Numbered from the stretch's first letter, positions 1 to 7,910 are shown. The stretch: 8,452 bases of DNA from an uncultured Clostridia bacterium (GCA_947628575.1 CANRAK010000053.1:1-8452); one strand, 5' to 3'. Numbers and translations are program-made. Notes: generated from the letters alone by a model not told the origin.

Positions 1-31
1 TAGAAATTTGTCTTTTCTAGGATACTATTTT
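1..31. other. Short flank downstream of smc
   Basis: These 31 bases follow the smc stop codon on the minus strand. They contain a weak 6-bp inverted repeat (TAGAAA ... TTTCTA, 1-6 and 14-19) but no T-run after it and no ribosome binding site. In many Firmicutes ftsY follows smc, but nothing here shows whether that is so. I see no gene in this piece. Confidence 0.4.
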
Positions 32-3000
32 TTATTTTAATTTCATAGATACTATCTTTGAAATACCATATTCTTGCATTGTAACACCATATACTGATGA
101 GGCAACTTCCATTGTACCTTTTCTATGAGTAATTACAATAAATTGATTCTTTTTAGAGTAGTCTTTAATATATTCAGCAAATCTATGTACATTAACATCA
201 TCAAGTGCTGCTTCTATTTCATCAAGTATGCAAAATGGTGGTGATTTTATTTGAAGTATTGCAAACAATAATGCTGTTGCAGTAAGTGCTCTTTCTCCAC
301 CAGATAGCAATGACATACTTTGTAGTTTCTTTCCTGGAGGCTGTACTTCAATTTCAATTCCACTATTTAATACATCGTTCTCATCTGATAATTTAAGTTC
401 TGCTTTTCCTCCTCCAAATAACTCTTTAAAAGTACTATCAAAGTTTTCTGTTATAACTTTAAAGTTCTTAGTGAATTGTTGTTTCATTATACTAATCATA
501 TTAGCTATAAGATTTTCTAGTTTTTTCTTTGTTTCTTCTAAATCACTCTTTTGGCCATTAATAAAGTCATAACGTTCTTTAGTTTTTTGATATTCTTCAA
601 TAGAACTAATATTTACTTCACCTAAATCTTTTATTTCTTTTCTTATTTTATTTGCTTCTCTTTCTACTTGCTTAATATTAATTTGTTCATCCTCTTTAAT
701 TAATTCTTTTGAACTAGATATTGTAAGTTCATACTCATCCCACATTTTATTTTTCAAATTAGTTAGTTCTATTTCATATTTTATCTTTTTGCCCTCTACT
801 TTTGCTTTTTCATCTTTTAGTGAATTTAATGTGTTTAAAGTTGCAACTATACTTGTATCTATTTGCTCCATATTTCTCTCATATTCGTCTTTTTCATTCT
901 TAAGGCTATCTGTATTAGTCTGATATTCATCTTTAGTTTTTGAGCTATTTTCGATTAATTCTTTAGTTTTTACAATTTCATCTTGTAATTCTTTATTCTT
1001 TTCTTCTATAGATACAATTTCTTGCTTTTTCTTTTCAATACCTGTTGTAAAGTTTTCTATATCATTTTCTAGTTTTTCTTTCATTTCATCAATTGAAGAT
1101 ACTGTTTCATCAAAAGAAGATAAAGATACCTTTAAGTTTATAACATCCTCATTTAATATATCTATCTCTTTTTGCTTTTCTCTATTAAATCTAGTATATT
1201 CATCTATATCTTCTTGTTTTTTAGAATTTTCAATGTCTATATTAAATATAGTCTGTTCGTTACTTTCTATATTATTTTTCATTTCTGCTATTTTACTCTT
1301 TATATTTTCTACATCTGTTGCATAATTTAATTTTTGTTGCTCTATTTTCTCCATTTCTTTTTTAGTATTTTCTCTTTTTTCAGTTAAAGTAGCAACTTCA
1401 ATTACTAATTCTTCTTTTCTAGGAAGTATTTTATCATAATCCTGTTTAATAACATCTTTTTTTGCTAGTAAATCATCTATTTGCTTTTTACTCTTTTCCA
1501 AATCTTCTTCTTTCTTACTAATTATATTTTTTAGTTCTGCTATCTTTTCTTTTCTACCAATAACACCACTTGTTTTACTTGTAGTTTTACCACCAGTTAT
1601 ACTACCTGTTGGAGATAATAATTCTCCAGATATAGTAACAATCTTTAATGTATTTTTTATTTTTTTAGATAAACTGATAGCATTATCTATATTATCTACA
1701 ACAACAGTATTTGCAAGTGCAAGTTTTATTGCCTTTTCATATTTACTATTGCAAGATACAAGTTTAGATGCTATTCCTACTACACCATCATATTTTAATA
1801 CTTTACTATTAACATCTGGCACATCTTTTATACTTTCTAAAGGTAGAAAAGTTACTCTACCTAGTGAGTTATCATTTAAATATGTTATTAAATTTTTAGC
1901 TATAAGATCATCTTCAACAACAATATTTTGTATAAACCCACCTAAAGCTATTTCAATAGCATATTCATATTTTTCATCTGTAGAGATTAAATTTGCAACT
2001 GTACCATAAACCTTAGAGTTATTTTTAGCGTAATCTAATATTGACTTAACACTTTTACTATAACCCTCATTTTCATTTTCAAGATTAACCATATAATTAT
2101 ATTTAGCTTTAACTGTCATAAGCTCTTGATTAATGTTAGTCTTTCTATCTGTTAAAACATCTACAGAGTTTTGTATTCCTTCCATTTCTTTTTCAAATGC
2201 ACTATTTTTCTCATTTACCTCATTAAGCTCTTTATTCTTATTACTAATGTTTAGATTAATCTCATTAAGTTCTGTATTTAATGCATCTTTTTGTGAGATA
2301 CTCTTTTCATTTTGTCTATTTTTTTCTTCTAATTGCTTTTCTTCTGCTTCAATAGTGGCTTCCAAACTACTATTTTCATTTTTCATATTAAACTTTTTCT
2401 CGTTATTATCTTCAATTACTTTTTTTAGTTCTTCAATTTGAAGTCCTTTTTCGTCTAATGTAGAAACAATAGCGTTAAGTTCTGTTTCTTTTTGTGAAAG
2501 TTCCTCTTCAAATTTCTTTTTATTTTCAAATACGGCATCTCTTCTTTGCATTCTTTTTTGCATTTCTTCATTTAAGATATTTATTTTTTCATTATCTTCA
2601 ACTATCTCATTATTTAATCTTTCAATATTTGCAGTAGAAGACTTAATATTTGCATCTAGTAATGAAATCTTAGAATTCATTTTTTCTTTTTCATTCTCTA
2701 TTTGAAAATATTTTTCTCGCATTTGTTCTATTTTATCTGATAACTCTTGAATTTTTATCTTAAGCTCTTGCTTTTTCTGCTCATTTTCTTTAGATAAATT
2801 TTCCTGGTTATCTACGTCTTTTTGCAATGTATTTAGTATATCATCTATTTTCTCAATATTAGATGCGTTATTATTTACGCTATCTATAAATATTTTAACA
2901 TCTAGTATTTTTAACTCATCTCTTAGGCTTAAATATTTTTTTGCAATCTTAGCTTTTTCTTCTAATGGTCCTATATTGTTTTCTATTTCATTTATTACAT

Positions 3001-3577
3001 CTGTAACTCTTTGCAAAGTAACTTCAGTATTTTCAAGTTTTCTTGAAGCTTCTTCTTTTCTAGTTCTATACTTAACTATACCTGAAGCTTCTTCAAATAT
3101 ATGTCTTCTTTCTTCAGATTTATTAGAAAGAATTTCATCTATTTTACCTTGTGATATAATACTATATCCGTCTTTTCCAAGACCAGTATCCATAAATATA
3201 TTCTGTATATCTTTTAATCTACACTCATTTCCATTAATTAAATAATTACTTTCACCACTTCTATAAACACGTCTTGTTACTATAACTTCGTTATAATCTA
3301 TAGGAAGTGAGCCATCAGAATTATCTAAATACATAGAAACTTCAGCAAAACCAACTTTTTTCCTTGCTTGTGTACCTGCAAAAATTACATCTTCCATTTT
3401 TGCTCCACGAAGATTTTTAGCGCTTTGCTCACCTATTACCCAACGTATAGCATCAGATATATTACTTTTTCCACTACCGTTTGGTCCAACTATAGTTGTT
3501 ATACCATCTAAAAATACTATTTCTGTTTTATCTGCAAACGACTTAAATCCTTGTATTTCTAACTTCTTTAATTGCAT
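32..3577 (-). CDS. smc: Chromosome partition/condensation ATPase SMC
   Basis: This is a complete SMC protein of 1181 residues, close to the roughly 1190 usual in Firmicutes. SMC dimers, with the ScpA/ScpB partners (not in this window), load on DNA and extrude loops to organise and segregate the chromosome. The N-terminal head has the Walker A motif GPNGSGKSN at residues 31-39 (Lys37) and the Q-loop Gln51. A long coiled coil follows (about 165-515). The hinge spans about 520-665 and carries conserved glycines, including ITGG ending at 663. A second coil runs to about 1010. The C-terminal head has the ABC signature LSGGER at 1091-1096 and Walker B ending in Asp1119-Glu1120, followed by the D-loop and ITHRKGTME. 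All catalytic residues are present, so the ATPase should be active. The start is preceded by AAGGGG with 6 bases of spacing and by a good promoter. The gene heads its own transcription unit, divergent from an unknown gene. Confidence 0.97.
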   Translation of the reverse strand: MQLKKLEIQGFKSFADKTEIVFLDGITTIVGPNGSGKSNISDAIRWVIGEQSAKNLRGAKMEDVIFAGTQARKKVGFAEVSMYLDNSDGSLPIDYNEVIVTRRVYRSGESNYLINGNECRLKDIQNIFMDTGLGKDGYSIISQGKIDEILSNKSEERRHIFEEASGIVKYRTRKEEASRKLENTEVTLQRVTDVINEIENNIGPLEEKAKIAKKYLSLRDELKILDVKIFIDSVNNNASNIEKIDDILNTLQKDVDNQENLSKENEQKKQELKIKIQELSDKIEQMREKYFQIENEKEKMNSKISLLDANIKSSTANIERLNNEIVEDNEKINILNEEMQKRMQRRDAVFENKKKFEEELSQKETELNAIVSTLDEKGLQIEELKKVIEDNNEKKFNMKNENSSLEATIEAEEKQLEEKNRQNEKSISQKDALNTELNEINLNISNKNKELNEVNEKNSAFEKEMEGIQNSVDVLTDRKTNINQELMTVKAKYNYMVNLENENEGYSKSVKSILDYAKNNSKVYGTVANLISTDEKYEYAIEIALGGFIQNIVVEDDLIAKNLITYLNDNSLGRVTFLPLESIKDVPDVNSKVLKYDGVVGIASKLVSCNSKYEKAIKLALANTVVVDNIDNAISLSKKIKNTLKIVTISGELLSPTGSITGGKTTSKTSGVIGRKEKIAELKNIISKKEEDLEKSKKQIDDLLAKKDVIKQDYDKILPRKEELVIEVATLTEKRENTKKEMEKIEQQKLNYATDVENIKSKIAEMKNNIESNEQTIFNIDIENSKKQEDIDEYTRFNREKQKEIDILNEDVINLKVSLSSFDETVSSIDEMKEKLENDIENFTTGIEKKKQEIVSIEEKNKELQDEIVKTKELIENSSKTKDEYQTNTDSLKNEKDEYERNMEQIDTSIVATLNTLNSLKDEKAKVEGKKIKYEIELTNLKNKMWDEYELTISSSKELIKEDEQINIKQVEREANKIRKEIKDLGEVNISSIEEYQKTKERYDFINGQKSDLEETKKKLENLIANMISIMKQQFTKNFKVITENFDSTFKELFGGGKAELKLSDENDVLNSGIEIEVQPPGKKLQSMSLLSGGERALTATALLFAILQIKSPPFCILDEIEAALDDVNVHRFAEYIKDYSKKNQFIVITHRKGTMEVASSVYGVTMQEYGISKIVSMKLK

Positions 3578-3601
3578 ATCTATCCCCTTCTAATCTACTA
3601 A

Positions 3602-3630
3602 ATTATATTATATTAACTGACTTTTTTCAA
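3602..3630 (-). promoter_or_regulatory. Sigma-A-type promoter of smc
   Basis: On the minus strand TTGAAA (3630-3625) and TATAAT (3607-3602) are separated by exactly 17 bases. Transcription would begin near 3595, leaving a leader of about 18 bases that contains the AAGGGG ribosome binding site. The match is 5/6 and 6/6 to consensus. The background is AT-rich, so chance -10 boxes are common, but the spacing and position fit well. Confidence 0.65.
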
Positions 3631-3740
3631 CTTTTTAAATATTTTTGTAACCTTTTTATTACTTTTGCTATTTTTTATATAAATATCTAGCATTATATGC
3701 GTATTTTGCGCAATATTTAGGATAATCTTTAAACAAATTG

Positions 3741-3769
3741 TTGACTTTACATAAATGCAATGATATAAT
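3741..3769 (+). promoter_or_regulatory. Near-consensus extended -10 promoter
   Basis: TTGACT (3741-3746) and TATAAT (3764-3769) lie 17 bases apart, and TG at 3761-3762 gives an extended -10 (TGATATAAT). This is 11 of 12 consensus positions plus the extension, the strongest promoter in the window. It should start a transcript near 3776 with a leader of about 43 bases before the gene at 3819. No operator or riboswitch structure is obvious between promoter and gene. Confidence 0.78.
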
Positions 3770-3818
3770 ACACACAGCAGTAATATTTTTTCTCTAGTTT
3801 TAAAAAATAGGAGGATTT

Positions 3819-4511
3819 ATGGAAAATAAAAAATTTTTTATTTATAATTTAAAAAGAACAATTGGAGGAATTGATGCTAATACATTAGAATTAAAAGATA
3901 TATTAGATAATGATGATTACCAAATCGTTTCATCTAATCTTTTATTCAATGTATTTGACAAAAATTCAAAATCTAGAAAAAATTACGAGGAGAAAAATAT
4001 AAAGGAATTGTTAAAGTATACAATAACAATATACAATGAAGAATTAAATACATCAAATAAGCCTGGTGCTTTAGAGTATATTGAAAAAATATCTTTATGC
4101 TTAGATTACTTGACAATTCTAGATATTATTGAACTTTCTTTTAATCAAATCAAGTTTTTATTAAGTGATATTGATTCTATTAAAGATAGATATTTGACTA
4201 TAAAAAATAGTCGTCACTTATTAACTGATAATGATTTTAAATTATATGAAGAAATGCTTAAAAGTAATGATAACGGCACTTCATATAATGCAAAGAAAGT
4301 TTTTGCTTACATATCTGAATTATATAATAATACTGTAATGCTACAAGATAATGTTGATTATATCACTTTCTTAGAAAATATGGCAAAGATTGACCAGGAA
4401 AGTATAATCCACATGAGAATGTATCAAATTATTGATATATTCAAATCATATAATTTAGACAATGAAGCAATAAAAGATTCAAAAGAATCTATATACAATT
4501 TAGCTGTTTAA
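3819..4511 (+). CDS. Hypothetical protein, 230 residues, predicted cytoplasmic and helical
   Basis: I do not recognise this protein. It is a 230-residue, lysine/asparagine/isoleucine-rich soluble protein with no signal peptide, no membrane segment, a single cysteine (Cys94) and no metal-binding or nucleotide-binding motif that I can see. From about residue 58 it reads as a series of amphipathic helices, for example around 58-75, 84-115, 160-175 and 195-212. The N-terminal 50 residues look more mixed, with a short FFIYNL strand. The start is well supported: AGGAGG at 3809-3814 lies 4 bases before the ATG, behind a strong promoter. The gene is divergent from smc, converges on the PLD-like gene and ends 52 bases before a shared terminator, so it is transcribed alone. 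The promoter and ribosome binding site make it very likely to be a real, well-expressed gene, but context gives no clear function. Confidence 0.87.
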   Translation: MENKKFFIYNLKRTIGGIDANTLELKDILDNDDYQIVSSNLLFNVFDKNSKSRKNYEEKNIKELLKYTITIYNEELNTSNKPGALEYIEKISLCLDYLTILDIIELSFNQIKFLLSDIDSIKDRYLTIKNSRHLLTDNDFKLYEEMLKSNDNGTSYNAKKVFAYISELYNNTVMLQDNVDYITFLENMAKIDQESIIHMRMYQIIDIFKSYNLDNEAIKDSKESIYNLAV

Positions 4512-4555
4512 TAATTGCTTAAAGTAAATTAGAGAAATATTCTGCTCGGGGGGTC

Positions 4556-4596
4556 AAAAAAAAGAAGATACTTTTTAAATATCTTCTCTTTTTTTT
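4556..4596. terminator. Bidirectional Rho-independent terminator between convergent genes
   Basis: An 8-bp perfect stem (4563-4570 with 4580-4587) encloses a 9-base loop. A run of A (4556-4563) lies on the left and a run of T (4589-4596) on the right, so each strand reads as hairpin plus T-run. It can end the 230-residue gene (plus) and the PLD-like gene (minus). The T-run overlaps the stop codon of the minus-strand gene. Confidence 0.82.
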
Positions 4597-6085
4597 ACAT
4601 TATACCGTATTTTTTAGTTGATGTTCTAAATGTTTGATTACATAGTTTATTCCATACTTTATACTCTTGCATTTTTTGATCTATTATTTCCATATGATAT
4701 GTATTATCTGATAGTTTAATTATTCTAACTATATCATTTTCATTATATAATATATTAGATAAGCTATCACTTATAAATGTTAAGTATGATTGTCTTGGCT
4801 TATATGTAATTTTAGCATTTTTATCATTAAATTTAATGTTATCTTTTACATTTACAATCTCTAATTTTATATTTTTTACTTTATAAATTGAGCCTTTTAT
4901 TTCTTCACTTTCTGCATCATCTAGAGCAAAAAATTCAGGTATCATTGTTTTTATATAATTAGGAACTCTTATTGAGTCTGGTTCTTTAGAATTTTTACTT
5001 GATAATTGGAATATTAAATTAGTAATATTATTTAAATTTACCTTTTTTACTTTAACAGTTTCATCTTCTTTTATTGGCTCTTCTTTTTTCTTAGTTGCAC
5101 GTTTAGGTTTTTTCTCTTTGGTAATATCTAATTTCAAATCTGCTTTAGAAAATAACATATCATTTATATCTAAAGTTTCATTAAAATCTATATCGTCTGA
5201 CTCTAAACTCTCATCATAAAGTTCATTGTTTTTATCTATTTTATCTTCTTTATCTTCCTTTTCTTCTGCCTCTTCTTCTATATCTTCATACTTTTCTATA
5301 TCATCAGGTAATGTTACTTTTTCTTCCTCGTAATCTATCTTAATTTCTTCAGGCTTTTTTACTACAATTTCTTCCTCAGGTATGTCTATATCTATAGATA
5401 TGTCAGATAAATCTACTTTTGGTATTTCAATATTTCTATTAGATACATCATTATCTTCTTGTTTATTCTCAGTATTAGCAGTTTCTTCTGTTTTAGATTT
5501 TTTATTTAATAACTCAGATATACTCATTACACTATGATTATATTGTCTTGTTGAAAAGATTTCTTTATTTAATACTAATTTTTCTATTTCATCTTTAGTT
5601 AATTTATTAAAGCCATCAAGTTCAACAATTTTACTAAGTTGCTTTATTTGCTCTTTATATTCCTTTTTATCTTCTGCTTCTTTTAAATTATATACTACTT
5701 TAGTATATACAGATAAATCTGTTAAAATTCCACTTTCAGATAAATTAGAAGCAGATATATACATTTCTACTTTATCTGTATATTCAAACACACAAATGTT
5801 AGATACAAATTCATTTAGATTATTATTTGAATAATAATATACATCATCTGTTAAAGATAATAGTCCATCTAACATACTTCTTGTTGTAGTTTTCTTATCT
5901 ATTCCTATTGCAAAAAATAACTTTGTCTTAATATCTATAAAGTCCTCTTCTATTACTTTGTATCCTGTTTCTTTAAAATTTCCAACAAAAAAATATGCTT
6001 TTTTAGCTTTATTTTCTAAGCATTTTGAAATAGCATTTGCTATTGTATTTTCATTTTCTTTTTGCATTATAATATTTATTTGCAT
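4595..6085 (-). CDS. Probable degenerate PLD-like protein with acidic linker
   Basis: This 496-residue protein appears to have three parts. Residues 1-135 resemble the phospholipase-D-like domain found in helicase- and restriction-associated proteins: a helix, then YFFVGNFKETG (31-41), FFAIGID (57-63), a VYYYSNNN strand (82-89) and YISASNLSESGIL (109-121). That last segment matches the usual GSSNLTxGGL segment. The HxK of the catalytic motif, normally just after the NNN strand (FHPK), reads FVSN at 93-96, so nuclease or lipase activity is unlikely. Residues about 195-345 are a low-complexity, strongly Asp/Glu-rich linker ending in a basic KKPKRATKKK patch (325-334). Residues about 350-496 form a compact-looking domain with IVRIIKLSDNTYHMEII (452-468) and a conserved-looking WNKLCNQ near the end. 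This might be a B3-like DNA-binding domain as in NgoFVII-type enzymes, but that is only a guess. There is no signal peptide or membrane segment. The start has AAGGAGAGG just upstream. The gene lies downstream of fhs but is separated from it by a terminator and has its own promoter. The coding call is firm; the fold assignment is moderate; the function is unknown. Confidence 0.88.
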   Translation of the reverse strand: MQINIIMQKENENTIANAISKCLENKAKKAYFFVGNFKETGYKVIEEDFIDIKTKLFFAIGIDKKTTTRSMLDGLLSLTDDVYYYSNNNLNEFVSNICVFEYTDKVEMYISASNLSESGILTDLSVYTKVVYNLKEAEDKKEYKEQIKQLSKIVELDGFNKLTKDEIEKLVLNKEIFSTRQYNHSVMSISELLNKKSKTEETANTENKQEDNDVSNRNIEIPKVDLSDISIDIDIPEEEIVVKKPEEIKIDYEEEKVTLPDDIEKYEDIEEEAEEKEDKEDKIDKNNELYDESLESDDIDFNETLDINDMLFSKADLKLDITKEKKPKRATKKKEEPIKEDETVKVKKVNLNNITNLIFQLSSKNSKEPDSIRVPNYIKTMIPEFFALDDAESEEIKGSIYKVKNIKLEIVNVKDNIKFNDKNAKITYKPRQSYLTFISDSLSNILYNENDIVRIIKLSDNTYHMEIIDQKMQEYKVWNKLCNQTFRTSTKKYGIM

Positions 6086-6116
6086 AAAACGATACCTCTC
6101 CTTATACTATATCAAT

Positions 6117-6145
6117 ATGATATAATAAATTATAAAAAAAGTAAA
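6117..6145 (-). promoter_or_regulatory. Candidate promoter of the PLD-like gene, overlapping the fhs terminator
   Basis: On the minus strand TTTACT (6145-6140) and TATCAT (6122-6117) are 17 bases apart. The start of transcription would be near 6110, giving a leader of about 25 bases that contains the AAGGAGAGG ribosome binding site. The -35 box lies on the last bases of the fhs terminator stem and the first bases of its T-run. The match is 4/6 and 5/6, so the call is tentative. Confidence 0.5.
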
Positions 6146-6168
6146 GACTTTATTAGCTAAAGTCTTTA
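6134..6168 (-). terminator. Rho-independent terminator of fhs, overlapping its stop codon
   Basis: A perfect 11-bp stem (6168-6158 with 6152-6142, read on the minus strand) has a 5-base loop, GCTAA, and is followed by C and seven T (6140-6134). The fhs stop codon TAA is the last three bases of the loop, so the upstream arm of the stem codes for the last residues of the protein. Confidence 0.87.
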
Positions 6169-7745
6169 TATTTAGATATTTTTCCAAGACCTGGAAGAGT
6201 CATAATATTTCCAGCATACGCTACTATAAATCCTGCTCCAGCATCTATTTTTATATCTCTTATTGTTATTTCAAAACCTGTAGGTCTACCTAACACTTTA
6301 GCATCATCTGTTAAAGATGCAGGTGTTTTTGCTATACAAACAGGTAAATTACTATATCCATTATTATTTGCTGCTTCTATATTTTTTAAAGCATCATCTA
6401 AGAATTTTACATTACCTGCTCCATATATTTCTTTACATATCTTATTTATTTTTTCTTCTATTGGCATATCTAAGTCATATAATGGAGTATAATTAGATTT
6501 TTCATTATCTAATATTTCAACTACTTTTTTAGCTAGTTCTATTGTTCCATCTGAACCTTCTTCAAAAGCAGATGATATTTCTGCAGGTATATTGTAATTT
6601 TCTTTTACATATTTAGCGATATATTCTATCTCTTTATCTGTATCTGTTGAGTAGTGATTTATACAAACCATTACAGGTATATTATACTTTTTCATATTTT
6701 CAATATGTTTTCCTAAATTAACTATACCTTTTTCTAATGCCTCCATATTTTCTTCATTAATATTTTCCATAGACATATGTCCGTTATATTTTAAAGCTTT
6801 AACTGTAGCTACAACAATAGCTAAATCTGGTTTTAGACCTGCTTTTCTACATTTTATATCTAAGAATTTTTCTGCACCTAAGTCTGAGCCAAAGCCTGCT
6901 TCTGTCACACAGTAATCTGCAAGTTTTAGTCCAAGTTTTGTAGCTACAACAGAATTACATCCATGTGCAATATTCGCAAAAGGTCCTAAATGTACAATAC
7001 ATGGTGTTCCTTCTACAGTTTGTACTAAATTAGGTTTTAAAACATCTTTTAGTAATGCCATCATAGCACCTACTACATCAAGTTGTCTAGCATAAATAGG
7101 AGTACCATCTACAGAATATGCAACTAATATATTTCCTAGCATTTCTCTTAAATTTTCTTTATCTTTTGCTAAGCAACATATAGCCATAATTTCACATGCA
7201 GCAGTTATTTCAAATCCAGTATTGTAATTTAGCTTATTGCCATTTACTGTTATATCTCTTAATGCTCTATCATTCATATCTATAGCTCTTTTTATACATA
7301 TCCTGTTTTTATCTATATTAAGCTCATTTCCAAAATATATATGATTGTCTACTACAGAGCATAGTAAATTATTAGCTGATGTAATAGCATGAAAATCTCC
7401 ATTAAAATGTAAATTTATATCTTCTTGTGGTTCTACTGTAGCCTTTCCACCACCTATTGCACCACCTTTTATTCCAAATACAGGTCCAAGAGATGGTTCT
7501 CTAAGTACAACAATATTATCTTTTCCAATTTTAGAAAGTCCCATTGAAAGACCTATAGACTGTGTAGTTTTTCCTTCTCCAAATGGTGTTGGATTAATTG
7601 ATGTCATTAGTATAAGTTTTCCATCTTTTTTATTTTCTAATTTCTTATAATAATCATCTGATATTTTTGCTTTATATTTTCCATAACATTCTATATCTTC
7701 TTCAGGAATATTAAGCATCTTACTAATTTCTAGTATATTCTTCAT
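6153..7745 (-). CDS. fhs: Formate--tetrahydrofolate ligase
   Basis: This cytoplasmic enzyme joins formate to tetrahydrofolate with ATP, giving 10-formyl-THF for purine and methionyl-tRNA formylation or, in acetogens, for the Wood-Ljungdahl pathway. No neighbouring folD or acetyl-CoA pathway gene is present, so a general one-carbon role is the safer reading. From the chosen start it is 530 residues, slightly shorter than the usual 555 or so. The P-loop PTPFGEGKTT is at 52-61 (Lys59), with the formyl-phosphate-binding Arg82 in LREPSLGP. The first family signature reads GIKGGAIGGG (91-100), EDINLHFNGDFHAI follows (108-121), the second signature is VATVKALKYNGH (312-323), and the C-terminal LGRPTGF and AGAGFIVA blocks are present. 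Some normally conserved positions differ: the usual GGGY is GGGK, and the aromatic residues of the folate pocket read Tyr365 and Phe394. An in-frame ATG 16 codons upstream (7793) has no ribosome binding site. The start at 7745 follows AAAAGGAG with 6 bases of spacing and gives the usual N-terminus. Confidence 0.96.
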   Translation of the reverse strand: MKNILEISKMLNIPEEDIECYGKYKAKISDDYYKKLENKKDGKLILMTSINPTPFGEGKTTQSIGLSMGLSKIGKDNIVVLREPSLGPVFGIKGGAIGGGKATVEPQEDINLHFNGDFHAITSANNLLCSVVDNHIYFGNELNIDKNRICIKRAIDMNDRALRDITVNGNKLNYNTGFEITAACEIMAICCLAKDKENLREMLGNILVAYSVDGTPIYARQLDVVGAMMALLKDVLKPNLVQTVEGTPCIVHLGPFANIAHGCNSVVATKLGLKLADYCVTEAGFGSDLGAEKFLDIKCRKAGLKPDLAIVVATVKALKYNGHMSMENINEENMEALEKGIVNLGKHIENMKKYNIPVMVCINHYSTDTDKEIEYIAKYVKENYNIPAEISSAFEEGSDGTIELAKKVVEILDNEKSNYTPLYDLDMPIEEKINKICKEIYGAGNVKFLDDALKNIEAANNNGYSNLPVCIAKTPASLTDDAKVLGRPTGFEITIRDIKIDAGAGFIVAYAGNIMTLPGLGKISKYKDFS

Positions 7746-7751
7746 ACATTT

Positions 7752-7759
7752 CTCCTTTT
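7752..7759 (-). promoter_or_regulatory. Ribosome binding site that fixes the fhs start
   Basis: AAAAGGAG on the minus strand lies 6 bases before the ATG at 7745. It rejects two other candidates: the in-frame ATG at 7793, which has no such site, and an out-of-frame ATG at 7749-7747, which would give only a few codons. Confidence 0.82.
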
Positions 7760-7775
7760 CATTTACTCTAGTTAT

Positions 7776-7804
7776 ATTTAAACATTTTTTCAATATAAAA
7801 TCAA
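7776..7804 (-). promoter_or_regulatory. Weak candidate promoter of fhs
   Basis: On the minus strand TTGATT (7804-7799) and TTAAAT (7781-7776) are 17 bases apart, 24-31 bases or so before the ribosome binding site. The -35 matches 4/6 and the -10 matches 4/6. Since a terminator lies immediately upstream (7866-7910), fhs must have a promoter in 7746-7865 and this is the best pair I see, but the AT-rich background makes it uncertain. Confidence 0.3.
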
Positions 7805-7865
7805 GAAAATAAATAAATTTTATTTCACTTTATATTTTAATGTTATTGTACTGCATTAAAATAGC

Positions 7866-7910
7866 AAAAAATAATCTCTGCAATGTGTTATTTCAAGCAT
7901 TACAGAGATT
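7866..7910 (-). terminator. Rho-independent terminator upstream of fhs
   Basis: Arms 7910-7898 and 7885-7873 pair over 13 bp on the minus strand, with one U-G wobble, around a 12-base loop. Six T follow (7871-7866) after a single A. On the plus strand the same position is a C-A mismatch and there is no T-run, so it acts on minus-strand transcription coming from the right. It is 188 bases beyond the lysin stop codon. Confidence 0.75.

Noticed and set aside
1749..3245. Three plus-strand open frames (1749-2009, 2133-2441, 2976-3245) opposite smc
   Set aside because: They are antisense to a full-length, well-conserved smc gene, have Ser/Phe-rich composition expected from the reverse of a Lys/Glu coiled coil, and lack ribosome binding sites.
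3706..3713. TTGCGCAA palindrome upstream of the promoter at 3741
   Set aside because: Only 8 bases are perfectly symmetric and it occurs once, about 30 bases before the -35 box. It could be an operator half, but a chance palindrome is as likely.
7746..7793. Upstream in-frame ATG of fhs at 7793
   Set aside because: It has no ribosome binding site, adds 16 residues not expected in the family, and overlaps the region where the promoter should lie. The ATG at 7745 has AAAAGGAG at good spacing.
7746..7865. Folate (THF) riboswitch in front of fhs
   Set aside because: The leader is short and almost entirely A/T, without paired GC-containing helices or an anti-terminator arrangement between the promoter region and the start.
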